Assembly (NCBI GenBank): GCA_937912125.1
Contig: CALDOK010000174.1
Coordinates: 1-32,031 of the forward strand
Length of the DNA: 32,031 nucleotides
Direction: 5' to 3'
Source: an uncultured Pseudomonadota bacterium
GTDB lineage: Bacteria; Myxococcota_A; UBA796; JAFGLY01
Of the stretch, positions 18,691-28,188 are shown one piece after another. The notes below the pieces were generated by a model. That model searched no databases. It was not told the origin of the DNA and saw nothing but the letters and a program-made list of their open reading frames with translations. The position numbers and the translations under genes were made by a program. How positions within the stretch are numbered: the first letter of the stretch is position 1; each line of letters starts with the position of its first letter.

Positions 18691-18995
18691 GGAGACGCCT
18701 GAAGCTGCGTTGGCAGCGCCTATAGCGCGGCCTCGACGGGGTGGCCAGGGTGCCCGCGGACGCAGTGTGCTCGCGGGGTGCGAGGCGTGCGCGGGCCGCC
18801 AGCAGGACCCCTGGGCAGGCTGGACGCTTCCCCGCCGCTCACGCCACGCCCGCACAGGGCCTGACCGAGGCCATGTCGCGGCACGATTGGCGGACAGCTC
18901 GGCGGCCACAAGGTGTCTGCAGCCTGCGCTATATTTTTGGTTGTTCCTGCTTTTTCCTCCACGGTTTTGAAGGTTGTCAGGGACCTGTACGCCGC

Positions 18996-19024
18996 TTGAC
19001 ACCCCCCAGGGGTCAGGCTAGTGG
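18996..19024 (+). promoter_or_regulatory. Candidate sigma70-type promoter for acetyl-CoA synthetase
   Basis: TTGACA (18996-19001) is a perfect -35 match; 17 bases later TAGTGG (19019-19024) is a weak -10. The spacer begins with the inverted repeat ACCCC-CCA-GGGGT (19001-19013), which overlaps the last base of the -35 and could be an operator. Transcription would start near 19031 and leave a leader of about 90 bases. Confidence 0.35.
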
Positions 19025-19110
19025 CCCAACCTTTTCCACCGGGGCATCCGCCCCCAAACAACCACGGCTTCCACCGGGACCGCCCGGCAGAACCCCACGT
19101 TCCACTCCCC

Positions 19111-19116
19111 AGGAGA
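19111..19116 (+). promoter_or_regulatory. Ribosome binding site that fixes the start of the acetyl-CoA synthetase gene
   Basis: AGGAGA lies six bases before ATG 19123. A GTG further upstream (19021) has no such site and would add residues unlike the family. Confidence 0.8.
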
Positions 19117-19122
19117 ATCCGC

Positions 19123-21069
<1,947 letters not shown>

Positions 21070-21077
21070 CACCCTGC

Positions 21078-21096
21078 GGGTGGCCTCAGGCCACCC
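21078..21096 (+). terminator. Hairpin directly after acs
   Basis: A perfect 8-bp GC-rich stem, GGGTGGCC/GGCCACCC, with a TCA loop, begins 9 bases after the stop codon. There is no U tract, so it may stabilise the mRNA end or attenuate rather than terminate alone. Confidence 0.5.
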
Positions 21097-21164
21097 AATG
21101 GTGCGTCGGCATTCCTGCCGATCGAGCTTCGGCCGACGGCAGCGCACCGACCGCAGAAGCACTC

Positions 21165-21192
21165 AGGCCGCGGTCCTTCGGGACCGCGGCCT
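21165..21192 (+). terminator. Strong hairpin with TTCG tetraloop
   Basis: A perfect 12-bp stem, AGGCCGCGGTCC/GGACCGCGGCCT, closes on a TTCG loop, which is an exceptionally stable loop type. Only two T follow, so it is an atypical intrinsic terminator. Together with the hairpin at 21078 it probably separates acs from the carrier gene. Confidence 0.65.
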
Positions 21193-21365
21193 TCGCGCAT
21201 TCGGGGCCTGCAGACCTGTAAGAGGGCTCACAATACGGTCCCGGATCAGAAAAGCTGCACATAGCTTCAAGGCCCCTTTCAAATAGCTTTGAACGGCAGC
21301 GGGGAACATGCTACGACGGCTGCCTTTTCGGACCCCTGCAAGGGCCGATTTCTTTCAGAACTGCT

Positions 21366-21370
21366 GGAGG
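21366..21370 (+). promoter_or_regulatory. Ribosome binding site for a GTG start of the MFS carrier gene
   Basis: GGAGG lies five bases before GTG 21376, the best-placed site in the region. The ATG at 21409 (MNRWLVVVG) has no comparable site. Confidence 0.6.
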
Positions 21371-21375
21371 TTGCA

Positions 21376-22647
21376 GTGTCCGTACAGACCGTGTCAGAAC
21401 ACAAAGTCATGAATCGCTGGTTGGTGGTGGTTGGCGCCATCCTGATCCAGCTCTGTCTGGGCGCCATCTACGCCTGGTCCGTGTTCACCAAGCCCTTGGT
21501 CGCCGAAGGCTGGTCCAAGACCGAGACCCAGATGGTCTTCTCGGCAGGCCTGGCGCTCTTCGCCATCGTGATGGTCCTCGCGGGCCGCATGATGCCCAAG
21601 TTCGGGCCCCGCAAGCTCGCCATCGCCGGTGGTCTCGTCCTCGGACTCGGCTACCTGCTGGCAGGCCTCTTCGGCGGCACCAACTTCTGGCTCATCTTCA
21701 TCTTCATCGGCATCCTGGGCGGTTCCGGTATCGGCCTGGCCTACGTCGTGCCCATCGCGGTCGGCATGCGCTGGTTCCCCGACAAGAAGGGGCTCATCAC
21801 GGGCCTGGCCGTGGCCGGCTTCGGCTTCGGCGCCACCATCTGGGTCAAGATGGCCGGTGCCTGGGGCCACATGATCGAGAACATGGGCCTGTCCACCACC
21901 TTCGTCATCTACGGCATCATCTTCGCCGTGGCCGTCGTCCTCGGTGGCCTCACCATGGTCTTCCCCCCCGAAGGCTGGGCCCCCGAAGGCTACGAGCCTC
22001 CCAAGGCCGCCCCCGGCAAGGCCGCCGTGGGTTCCGTGGACTTCGAGTCCGGCGAGATGCTCAGCACGCCTCAGTACTACATGATCTTCCTCACCTTCCT
22101 CTTCGGAGCGGGTGCTGGTCTCATGTCCATCGGCCTGATGAAGCTCTTCCCCTCCCAGGCCCTCGAAGCCAACGGCATGGACGCCGCCGCCGCCTCTGCG
22201 GTCGCCGGTACCGCCATGGCCGTGTTCTTCTCCCTGGCCAACGGCATCGGCCGCATCGCCTGGGGCGCTATGTCCGACAAGCTGGGCCGCAAGCTGTCCA
22301 TCGTCATCATGACCGCCTCCCAGGGCATCCTGGTCATCGCCTTCCCGTTCATGGCCGGCACCACCGCGCTGCTGTACCTGGGCGCCACCCTGATCGGCTT
22401 CAACTTCGGTGGCAACTTCGCCCTCTTCCCCACCATCACCGCCGACACCTTCGGCACCAAGAACGTGGGCAGGAACTACGGCTGGGTCTTCCTGGCCTAC
22501 GGTGTGGGCGGCATCGTCGGTCCCATCATGGGCGGCAAGCTGGGCGACATGAACAACTTCCCCCTGGCCTTCACCATCGCCGGCGTGGGCTGCCTCGTGG
22601 CGGCTGGCATCATCGCGATGGTCAAGCCGGCGCAGAAGAAAGCCTAG
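21376..22647 (+). CDS. OFA-family MFS transporter (monocarboxylate/oxalate-formate type)
   Basis: 423 residues from GTG 21376. The start of the first membrane segment, NRWLVVVGAILIQLCLGAIYAWSVF, is typical of the oxalate/formate antiporter (OFA) family, to which YhjX also belongs. About twelve hydrophobic segments can be followed, with an MFS-type loop (SDKLGRKLS) in the second half and a central hydrophilic loop near residues 195-235. The substrate cannot be read from sequence. Its position directly after acs, with no other metabolic gene nearby, suggests acetate, lactate, pyruvate or a similar acid; this is inference. The gene converges on the phosphatase gene, with a strong hairpin between them. 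Confidence 0.88.
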   Translation: MSVQTVSEHKVMNRWLVVVGAILIQLCLGAIYAWSVFTKPLVAEGWSKTETQMVFSAGLALFAIVMVLAGRMMPKFGPRKLAIAGGLVLGLGYLLAGLFGGTNFWLIFIFIGILGGSGIGLAYVVPIAVGMRWFPDKKGLITGLAVAGFGFGATIWVKMAGAWGHMIENMGLSTTFVIYGIIFAVAVVLGGLTMVFPPEGWAPEGYEPPKAAPGKAAVGSVDFESGEMLSTPQYYMIFLTFLFGAGAGLMSIGLMKLFPSQALEANGMDAAAASAVAGTAMAVFFSLANGIGRIAWGAMSDKLGRKLSIVIMTASQGILVIAFPFMAGTTALLYLGATLIGFNFGGNFALFPTITADTFGTKNVGRNYGWVFLAYGVGGIVGPIMGGKLGDMNNFPLAFTIAGVGCLVAAGIIAMVKPAQKKA

Positions 22648-22686
22648 TTCGACGTTGGTGTAGATCGATCGTGCTGACGGCCGAAC

Positions 22687-22786
22687 GGCCGCAGCACATC
22701 GCTCGGTATCTCAGCGAGACCCCGGAACGCAGGGAAGCCTGCTCCGGGGTCTTGGTGCGTCTGACCCCCATGGCCGCAGCACATCG
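22687..22786. repeat. 15-base direct repeat in a convergent spacer
   Basis: GGCCGCAGCACATCG occurs at 22687-22701 and again at 22772-22786, flanking the hairpin at 22718-22751. I see no third copy in the window, and no element or gene between the copies. Confidence 0.8.
22718..22751. terminator. Bidirectional hairpin between convergent genes
   Basis: The outer arms GACCCCGGA (22718-22726) and TCCGGGGTC (22743-22751) pair over 9 bp. An inner GCAGG/CCTGC stem (22729-22733, 22738-22742) closes on GAAG, with AC unpaired on one side. It lies between the ends of the MFS carrier and phosphatase genes, as expected of a shared terminator. No U tract follows on either strand. Confidence 0.6.
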
Positions 22787-22834
22787 GCTGAGTTGGTGCA
22801 GGGCCTGGGGCTTCGGCTTCGGGCCCTTCGTGCG

Positions 22835-23767
22835 TCAGGGGTCGACCAGGTCCTGCATACCCGACGGATACAAGGCCCAAGCGTCGTCGCCCCGGATCTC
22901 CAGGGCCGCGATGTGCTGGCCGTAGTGGGCGGAGATCCCGGTGTCGATGCCCAGCAGCGCACCGCCACAGCGCTCGGCGATCCGCCCCGAACGCTGGGTG
23001 GTGTGCCCCACCACCATGCGGCTGGCCCCCAGGCTGGCCAGGGCACGCTCCAGGACCGGGCAGACCTCGAGCGGATCGCCCTCGAGGTAGCCGCGGTACC
23101 ACAAAGGGCCTTCTCGACCCAGGACCTCCGGACTGGCCAGCCCTCGCACGGCCGCCAGAGCCCAGGCGTTCAGCCGGTCCAAGCCCTGCTCGGCCATGGC
23201 GGGCGTGATGCCGCCGTGCGCGAACACGGTGCGGCCCACCTTGACGGACACGGGGCGCTGGCGCAGCCAGGCGCCATCCTCACCCTCGCTGGCGAGCGCA
23301 GCCTGTCGAGCCTGCTGGCCGCCGTAGCCGGCGATGTCCCCCGGAGTGACGTAGCGCCAATCCCCGGTCAGGTTCATGACCTCGTGATTGCCCAGCAGGA
23401 CCTCCACGCGACCCCCCGCCTGCGCAGCCTCGAGCTGAAGACGCTGCAGCAGGTCCAGCGTCTCGACGCCCTGATCGCCCCGGTCGAGCTGATCTCCGGT
23501 CTGCACCAGCACGGCATGGCCCCCGCTCCAGCGGCCGGCTTCATCCACCAGCCCTGCCAGCCGTAGCACCGCCAGGGTGGCGTCCAGATCGCCATGCAGA
23601 TCGCCGATGGCCACGATGCGCGCGGCCTCTTGCGTACCGGAAGGCGTCTCCACGGAGGGCGGGGGCCTGGGCTGGGGCTGGGCCTCCTGCGCAGTGGGCT
23701 CACCGCAGCCCGAACCCGCGAGAAGCGAGATCAGCAGTAGAACAAAGCTGGCGCCGGGCTGGACCAT
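22835..23767 (-). CDS. Shewanella-like protein phosphatase (PPP-type metallophosphoesterase), probable lipoprotein
   Basis: 310 residues from ATG 23767. The N-terminus is a hydrophobic signal ending in LLAGSGCG (Cys21), probably a lipoprotein signal with an unusual -3 residue, so the enzyme would act outside the inner membrane. A Pro/Gln-rich linker leads to the metallophosphoesterase core: VAIGDLHGD (about 52-60), LVQTGDQLDRGD, LLGNHEVMNLTGDWRYV, FAHGGI and VVGHTT, which supply the two-metal site. The GDQLDRGD and GNHExMNxxGDxRYV forms are characteristic of Shewanella-like phosphatases, which remove phosphate from phosphotyrosine or phosphoserine. The open frame continues upstream into the next gene's territory, but the signal peptide fixes the start. 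It diverges from the 23817 gene with a 49-base gap. Confidence 0.87.
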   Translation of the reverse strand: MVQPGASFVLLLISLLAGSGCGEPTAQEAQPQPRPPPSVETPSGTQEAARIVAIGDLHGDLDATLAVLRLAGLVDEAGRWSGGHAVLVQTGDQLDRGDQGVETLDLLQRLQLEAAQAGGRVEVLLGNHEVMNLTGDWRYVTPGDIAGYGGQQARQAALASEGEDGAWLRQRPVSVKVGRTVFAHGGITPAMAEQGLDRLNAWALAAVRGLASPEVLGREGPLWYRGYLEGDPLEVCPVLERALASLGASRMVVGHTTQRSGRIAERCGGALLGIDTGISAHYGQHIAALEIRGDDAWALYPSGMQDLVDP

Positions 23768-23816
23768 CCTGGAGACGTTATCGAGTCGCGAGGCACGGTG
23801 AAAGAGGAGCGCACGA

Positions 23817-25142
23817 ATGGAATCGCGGATGGTGCTCTCGAGACTCATCGAGCAGGCAAGAAAACTGGGCGCACAGGCAGCCGAGGCGCTGTACGAGCAG
23901 TCCTCCGAGCTCACTATCAGCTGGGAGAGAGGCTCCGCGGGCTTGCCCACCCAGCGCGAGCTGCTCACCGCACAGGTGGGAGTCTTCCTCAGCGAAGGTC
24001 GCGCCGGCTGGTGTCAGCTCACCGCTCCCGATCAGCAGCAGCTCTTGGACAACGCCGAGGAGGCCCTGCGGGCTGCGCTCGAGCGCGCGACCAACGCCCC
24101 CGCAGACCCCCACGCGGGCCCGGTAGACCGCTACGACATCGTGGAGCGAGGCCTGGGTCTGCTGGATCGCCGCCAGCCGCAGCTCAGCGTCGACGACCGG
24201 CGGGACGTGCTCGAGGACAACGCATCCGGCTGCAAGCAGGTCCACCCCGACATCCGGGTGGAACAGCTGGCGTACGCCGAGCTGCTGACCGAGCGCTGCT
24301 ATTCCAGCAGCCGCGGCCACTCCGCCACCGAGCGCGCCAGCCGCTACGAAGCGACCCTGCGCGCGCGCATGGGCCGCGGGGGGCGGCGTCACACCGAGCG
24401 GGCGGCCTCTCGCCAGTTCGCCAACGTGGCCAGCATGCCCTTCGGCGTCGAGCTGGGGCAGCGCATGGTGCAGCTGTCCACCCCGGCATCCCTGCCTCAT
24501 GGCGAGCCTCCCCTGATCATCGGTGCCGTGGCCGCAGCCGCCCTGCTGCGCGCCCTGGCCCCCGCCTTCACCGCCACGGCGGTACACGGGGGCGGCTCCT
24601 TCCTGTCGTCTTGCTTCGGTGAGCGCATCGCCTCCCCCAAGCTCCACCTCATCGACGACCCTGCGCTGCCCGGTGCCCTGTGTTCTCGCGCCTTCGACGA
24701 CCGCGGGGTCCCCCCCGCGCCTGTGGTGCTCCTGCGCGAAGGGGTGGCCAGCGGCCTCTACCTCGATCCCTCCAGCGCCCGCGCCGCCGATCTGCGTCCC
24801 ACTGGCCACGTGATGGGGGGCGCCCTGCGTCCCTCCAACCTCATCGTGCGCCCGGGCAACCGCTCCCGCAACGCCATCGGGATGGATCTGAACCACTACC
24901 TGGTGCTGGACAACTTCCATGCGCCGCAGCCCATCGATCTGGCCACCGGTCGCCTGCAGACCCTCTGTGACCTGTTGGTCTACCGCGACCACAGCTACGT
25001 CGGCGCGGTCCAGGGCGTGCCCCTGACCATGCCGATCTCCCAGCTGCTGGGGTCCATCGTCGAGATCGCCAGCGATCAAGCCCGCTACGACGAAGTGGAC
25101 GCCTGCTCGCTGATCCTCGAGGGCATCGGCTTCCACGGCTAG
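23817..25142 (+). CDS. TldD/PmbA family protein (TldE-like, inactive-subunit type)
   Basis: 441 residues, the usual length. ATG 23817 has GAGGAG seven bases upstream. Family marks are an N-terminal helical region (VLSRLIEQARKLGAQAAEALYEQ), ERIASPKLHLIDDPALPG, SRAFDDRGVPP near the middle, and RPSNLIVRPG, VLDNFH and YVGAVQGVPLTMP in the C-terminal half. In E. coli the TldD/TldE pair is a peptidase that trims microcin B17 and helps degrade CcdA; TldD carries the HExxxH metal site and TldE does not. I find no HExxxH here, so this looks like the TldE/PmbA partner. No TldD gene lies in the window; it would have to be elsewhere. The ClC carrier gene starts 12 bases downstream. Confidence 0.85.
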   Translation: MESRMVLSRLIEQARKLGAQAAEALYEQSSELTISWERGSAGLPTQRELLTAQVGVFLSEGRAGWCQLTAPDQQQLLDNAEEALRAALERATNAPADPHAGPVDRYDIVERGLGLLDRRQPQLSVDDRRDVLEDNASGCKQVHPDIRVEQLAYAELLTERCYSSSRGHSATERASRYEATLRARMGRGGRRHTERAASRQFANVASMPFGVELGQRMVQLSTPASLPHGEPPLIIGAVAAAALLRALAPAFTATAVHGGGSFLSSCFGERIASPKLHLIDDPALPGALCSRAFDDRGVPPAPVVLLREGVASGLYLDPSSARAADLRPTGHVMGGALRPSNLIVRPGNRSRNAIGMDLNHYLVLDNFHAPQPIDLATGRLQTLCDLLVYRDHSYVGAVQGVPLTMPISQLLGSIVEIASDQARYDEVDACSLILEGIGFHG

Positions 25143-25154
25143 CCGCAGACCACC

Positions 25155-27284
25155 ATGTCCAAGCCCGTCGAACGCGTCACTAGGCTGCTCCGCCCGCCTG
25201 GTCTGCTGGCGATCCCTCTGGTCGAAGCCCTCACCAAGAACGAGACGGCCAGGCTCATGGGCGTGGGCGCCCTCATCGGCCTGCTGGGCGGCTTGGCCGC
25301 CGCGGCCTTCGACCTGGTGGCCACTCGCTTCGGTCGGCTGTTGCTGCACACCAGCGAGCCCAGCCTGGGGGGCGTTCCCACTTGGCTGATGGTGGTGGGG
25401 CCCGTAGTGGGCGGCCTGATGGCCGGGCTGATTCTCCACTACCTCTCCCGCACGCGCAGGCCAGTGGGCATCCCCGATGTGATCGACGCCACGTCCAACA
25501 GCCAGGGTGAGATGCCCCTGCGCGAGAGCCTGGTCTCCGCCCTGGCGGCCGCCTTCTCCATCGGATCGGGCCACTCGGGCGGTCGCGAGGGTCCCATCGT
25601 GGCGCTGAGTGGAGCCCTCAGTTCTGCCGCCTGCAAGCTCTTCCGCATCCCGCGCTCCCGCGTGCGCGTGCTGGTGGCGGCCGGCGCCGCCGGGGGCATC
25701 GCCGCCAGCTTCAACACTCCCCTTGGCGCCTGCTTCTTCGCCCTGGAGATCATCCTGGGCAACTTCGCCATGGACTGCGTGGCGCCCGTGGTCGCAGCCT
25801 CGGTGGCTGGCACCATGGTGGGCCAGGCCATCATGGGCAATCGCGTGGCCCTCGAGCTGCCGGCATTCGCCCTGCAGCATCCCTCAGAGCTGCTCCTCTA
25901 TGCGCTGCTGGGAGTCCTCTGCGGAGGCGTGGCCCTGGGTTTCCAGCGCGTACTCATCAAGGCCTTCGACCTGCGCGGACAGCTCGCACGGCGCATCCCC
26001 CCAGCGCTCATCCCCGCTGTGGCAGGGCTCGGTGTCGGCGCGCTGGCGGCCGTGGGCTTCCCACAGATCATGGGCAACGGCTACGCCTTCCTCGAGCACA
26101 TCCTGCACGGGAGGCACCCTGGCGTGCTCTTCCTGCTGGCCCTGCTGGGCGCCAAGCTGCTGGCCACCGGCATCACGCTGGGAGCGCGCACCGGGCCAGG
26201 AACCTTCGCCCCCACCCTGTTCCTCGGCGCGGTCACGGGCACCCTGTTCGGCATCGCGGTCAACGCCCTGTGGCCGGGCGTCACAGAGTCTGCAGGCGCC
26301 TACGGAATGGTGGGCATGGGCGCGGTGGTGGCTGCAGCCACGCACTCTCCCATCACCACCACCCTGATGCTCTTCGAGATGACCGGCAACTACGCCATCG
26401 TGCCGCCGCTGCTCATCACCCTGGCCCTGTCGGGCATCCTGTACGCTTTCGTCGAAGATCGCTCGATCTTCGTGGCCATCCTCGAGCGCCGTGGGGTGCG
26501 GGTGGACCGGGGCCGCGAAGAGCTGGTCATGTACGACCTTCACGTGGCCGACGTCATGCGCAAGGACGGCATCGAGACCGTCCAGCCCGATGCCCCCTTC
26601 TCCGAGCTGGCCAGCCACATCCTGCATCGCCGCATCCAGGACGTCTATGTGGTGGACCGGGACGGCAAGTACCACGGCCTGGTAGACATCCAGGACATCA
26701 AGCGCCTCCTCACCGCGCCGCACACCGACATCACCGCCGCCGATGTGGAGACCCACGACGCCCCCGTCTTGCGACCCTCCATGCCCCTAGCCGACGCCGT
26801 CCCATTGTTCTTCCGCTCGGATCTCGATGAACTGCCGGTGCTCAATGCCGAGGGTGAGCTCATCGCCATCCTCAAGGAGCGGGACATCTTCGGCGCCTAC
26901 CACCGCGAGGTGCTCCGCAAGGACGCCTTGATGGCGCGCATCCAGACCAGCCCTGCCGACCAGAACCGCTGGAAGAACTTCCTCGAGCTCCCGGACGGCT
27001 ACATCATGGACGTGGTGGAGGTCGACGGCCAGCTGGTGGGTCACACCCTCCGCCAGCTGCGCCTGCCCATCCGCTTCCACGTCACGGTGGTAGCTGTCAG
27101 CATCCTCGACCCCGAGACCAGCAAGCACCGGCGGCTGCCGGCTGAGGCCGATGTCCTGTTGAAGCGAGGCGACAAGCTGGTCGTCATGGGTCCCGTGCTG
27201 GACGTCCTGGCGCTGCAGGCCGCCAACGTGGACCACGAGGTCACCGAGATGGTAGACCGCGCCACACACCTGGAAGTCGACTGA
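25155..27284 (+). CDS. ClC chloride channel/antiporter with CBS pair and TrkA_C-like tail
   Basis: 709 residues. The membrane part (about 30-440) has the ClC signatures GIPDVIDAT, GGREGPIV (gating Glu145) and TGPGTFAPTLFLGA. The position of the chloride-coordinating Ser of E. coli ClC (GSGIP) is Val here (PVGIP), so ion selectivity may differ. Two CBS domains follow (about 463-518 and 528-590; VADVMRKDGIETVQPDAP and VLRPSMPLADAVPLFF), which in this family bind adenine nucleotides. The end (about 610-690; GQLVGHTLRQLRLP, VLLKRGDKLVVMG) resembles a TrkA_C/RCK_C ligand domain, so control by a bound ligand is likely. It starts 12 bases after the TldE-like gene, probably on the same transcript. 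Confidence 0.93.
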   Translation: MSKPVERVTRLLRPPGLLAIPLVEALTKNETARLMGVGALIGLLGGLAAAAFDLVATRFGRLLLHTSEPSLGGVPTWLMVVGPVVGGLMAGLILHYLSRTRRPVGIPDVIDATSNSQGEMPLRESLVSALAAAFSIGSGHSGGREGPIVALSGALSSAACKLFRIPRSRVRVLVAAGAAGGIAASFNTPLGACFFALEIILGNFAMDCVAPVVAASVAGTMVGQAIMGNRVALELPAFALQHPSELLLYALLGVLCGGVALGFQRVLIKAFDLRGQLARRIPPALIPAVAGLGVGALAAVGFPQIMGNGYAFLEHILHGRHPGVLFLLALLGAKLLATGITLGARTGPGTFAPTLFLGAVTGTLFGIAVNALWPGVTESAGAYGMVGMGAVVAAATHSPITTTLMLFEMTGNYAIVPPLLITLALSGILYAFVEDRSIFVAILERRGVRVDRGREELVMYDLHVADVMRKDGIETVQPDAPFSELASHILHRRIQDVYVVDRDGKYHGLVDIQDIKRLLTAPHTDITAADVETHDAPVLRPSMPLADAVPLFFRSDLDELPVLNAEGELIAILKERDIFGAYHREVLRKDALMARIQTSPADQNRWKNFLELPDGYIMDVVEVDGQLVGHTLRQLRLPIRFHVTVVAVSILDPETSKHRRLPAEADVLLKRGDKLVVMGPVLDVLALQAANVDHEVTEMVDRATHLEVD

Positions 27285-27345
27285 GAGTTCACTCGAAGAG
27301 AGTGCGAGCTATGTTCGTCCATCGCTGGCACATCGCCCGCCCACT

Positions 27346-27350
27346 GGAGG
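27346..27350 (+). promoter_or_regulatory. Ribosome binding site of the LEA14-like gene
   Basis: GGAGG lies four bases before ATG 27355. It supports this start, which also gives a clean lipoprotein signal. Confidence 0.75.
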
Positions 27351-27354
27351 TCCC

Positions 27355-28182
27355 ATGACCCGCCCCCTCGCCCTCGCCTCCCTCCTGCTGCTCACCGGCT
27401 GCTTCGAGGAGATCGAGCCCTTCCTGCCCACGGTGCAGTTTGGCCGTCTCGACGTCCAGAACCTCGACTGGGACCACATCGAGACCGACTTCGTCTTCTA
27501 CGTGGACAACCCCAACCCCATCGGCATCCCCCTCGAGAGCTTCGACTACGCCCTGTCCCTGGCCGACGTCGAGCTGCTCTCCGGGGCTGACCCCGACGGC
27601 TTGGAGTTCCTGGCGTCGGACATGAGCGAGGTGGCCCTGCCAGCGGACCTCGTGTTCCTCAACCTCTACGAGCTCATCCAGACCACCCGCGGCCTGGACG
27701 ACGTGCCGTTTGGGCTCAACGGCAGCTTCGGCTTCGACTCGCCCCTGGGCGTGGTCAACCTGCCCTACGACGCGGGGGGCGACTTCCCTGCCCTGCGCAC
27801 CCCGAACCTCGAGCTGGGCCGCCTGCGCTTGCAGGACCTCAGCTTCACCTCCGCCACCCTGCAGCTGGACGTACAGGTCGACAACGATCACGGATCCACG
27901 GTGTGGCTCGAGAACTTCGACTACGCCCTGAGCCTCGAGGGCATCCAGGTGGGCTCGGGCATGATCGCCGACTTCGCCGGCATCGACGGCGCCACTACCT
28001 ACACCGTGGGGCTGCCCCTCGAGATCGACTTCATCGACGCGGGCACTGCCCTGTACGAGGCCTTCACCGGCGGCGACAAGATCAACGTCAAGATCGAGGC
28101 CGCCACCGACGTGATCACCCCCTTCGAGGACTACATCCTGCCCCTGGATATCTCCAAGAGCGGCAAGCTGTCCCTGCAGTAG
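27355..28182 (+). CDS. LEA14/WHy-domain lipoprotein
   Basis: 275 residues. The signal ends in LLLLTGC (Cys16). Two copies of a water-stress/hypersensitive (WHy)-type beta domain can be seen: the first (about 30-140) with DFVFYVDNPNPIGIPLESFDYALSLADVEL, the second (about 150-270) with LQLDVQVDNDHGSTVWLENFDYALSLEGIQVGSG. The shared pattern is V(D)N(P/D), a short turn, then FDYALSL. Such proteins are linked to desiccation tolerance in plants and bacteria; here the protein would sit in the envelope as a lipoprotein. The gene ends six bases from the convergent DedA-family gene. Its ligand or partner cannot be told from sequence. Confidence 0.85.
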   Translation: MTRPLALASLLLLTGCFEEIEPFLPTVQFGRLDVQNLDWDHIETDFVFYVDNPNPIGIPLESFDYALSLADVELLSGADPDGLEFLASDMSEVALPADLVFLNLYELIQTTRGLDDVPFGLNGSFGFDSPLGVVNLPYDAGGDFPALRTPNLELGRLRLQDLSFTSATLQLDVQVDNDHGSTVWLENFDYALSLEGIQVGSGMIADFAGIDGATTYTVGLPLEIDFIDAGTALYEAFTGGDKINVKIEAATDVITPFEDYILPLDISKSGKLSLQ

Positions 28183-28188
28183 CGCGAC

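Larger units (their letters stand above)
18691..19122. other. Divergent intergenic region, PBP / acetyl-CoA synthetase
   Basis: 432 bases without a convincing gene. It is less GC-rich than its surroundings around 18928-18970 (for example TATATTTTT at 18928-18936). It holds a candidate promoter for the acetyl-CoA synthetase gene at 18996-19024 and its Shine-Dalgarno at 19111. Frames entering it from both flanks are open, but they show none of the features of the proteins they would extend. Confidence 0.7.
21070..21375. other. Intergenic region between acs and the OFA-family carrier gene
   Basis: 306 bases. The first half carries hairpins at 21078-21096, 21106-21121 and 21165-21192. The second half is less GC-rich and holds a direct repeat ATAGCTT (21261-21267 and 21283-21289, 22 bases apart) and a weak promoter-like pair, TTGAAC (21289-21294) and TACGAC (21312-21317), spaced by 17 bases. 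An in-frame ATG at 21289 would extend the carrier, but it lacks a ribosome site and adds non-conserved residues. Confidence 0.6.

Noticed and set aside
18905..18933. TATATT at 18928 as a -10 box for acs
   Set aside because: No acceptable -35 lies 16-18 bases upstream; the TTGACA pair at 18996 is better.
23768..23968. N-terminal extension of the phosphatase to 23968
   Set aside because: It would bury the signal peptide and overlap the divergent TldE-like gene and its ribosome site.
27290..27304. A CACTC/GAGTG inverted repeat after the ClC gene as a terminator
   Set aside because: Only 5 bp, no U tract, and the next gene runs in the same direction close by.
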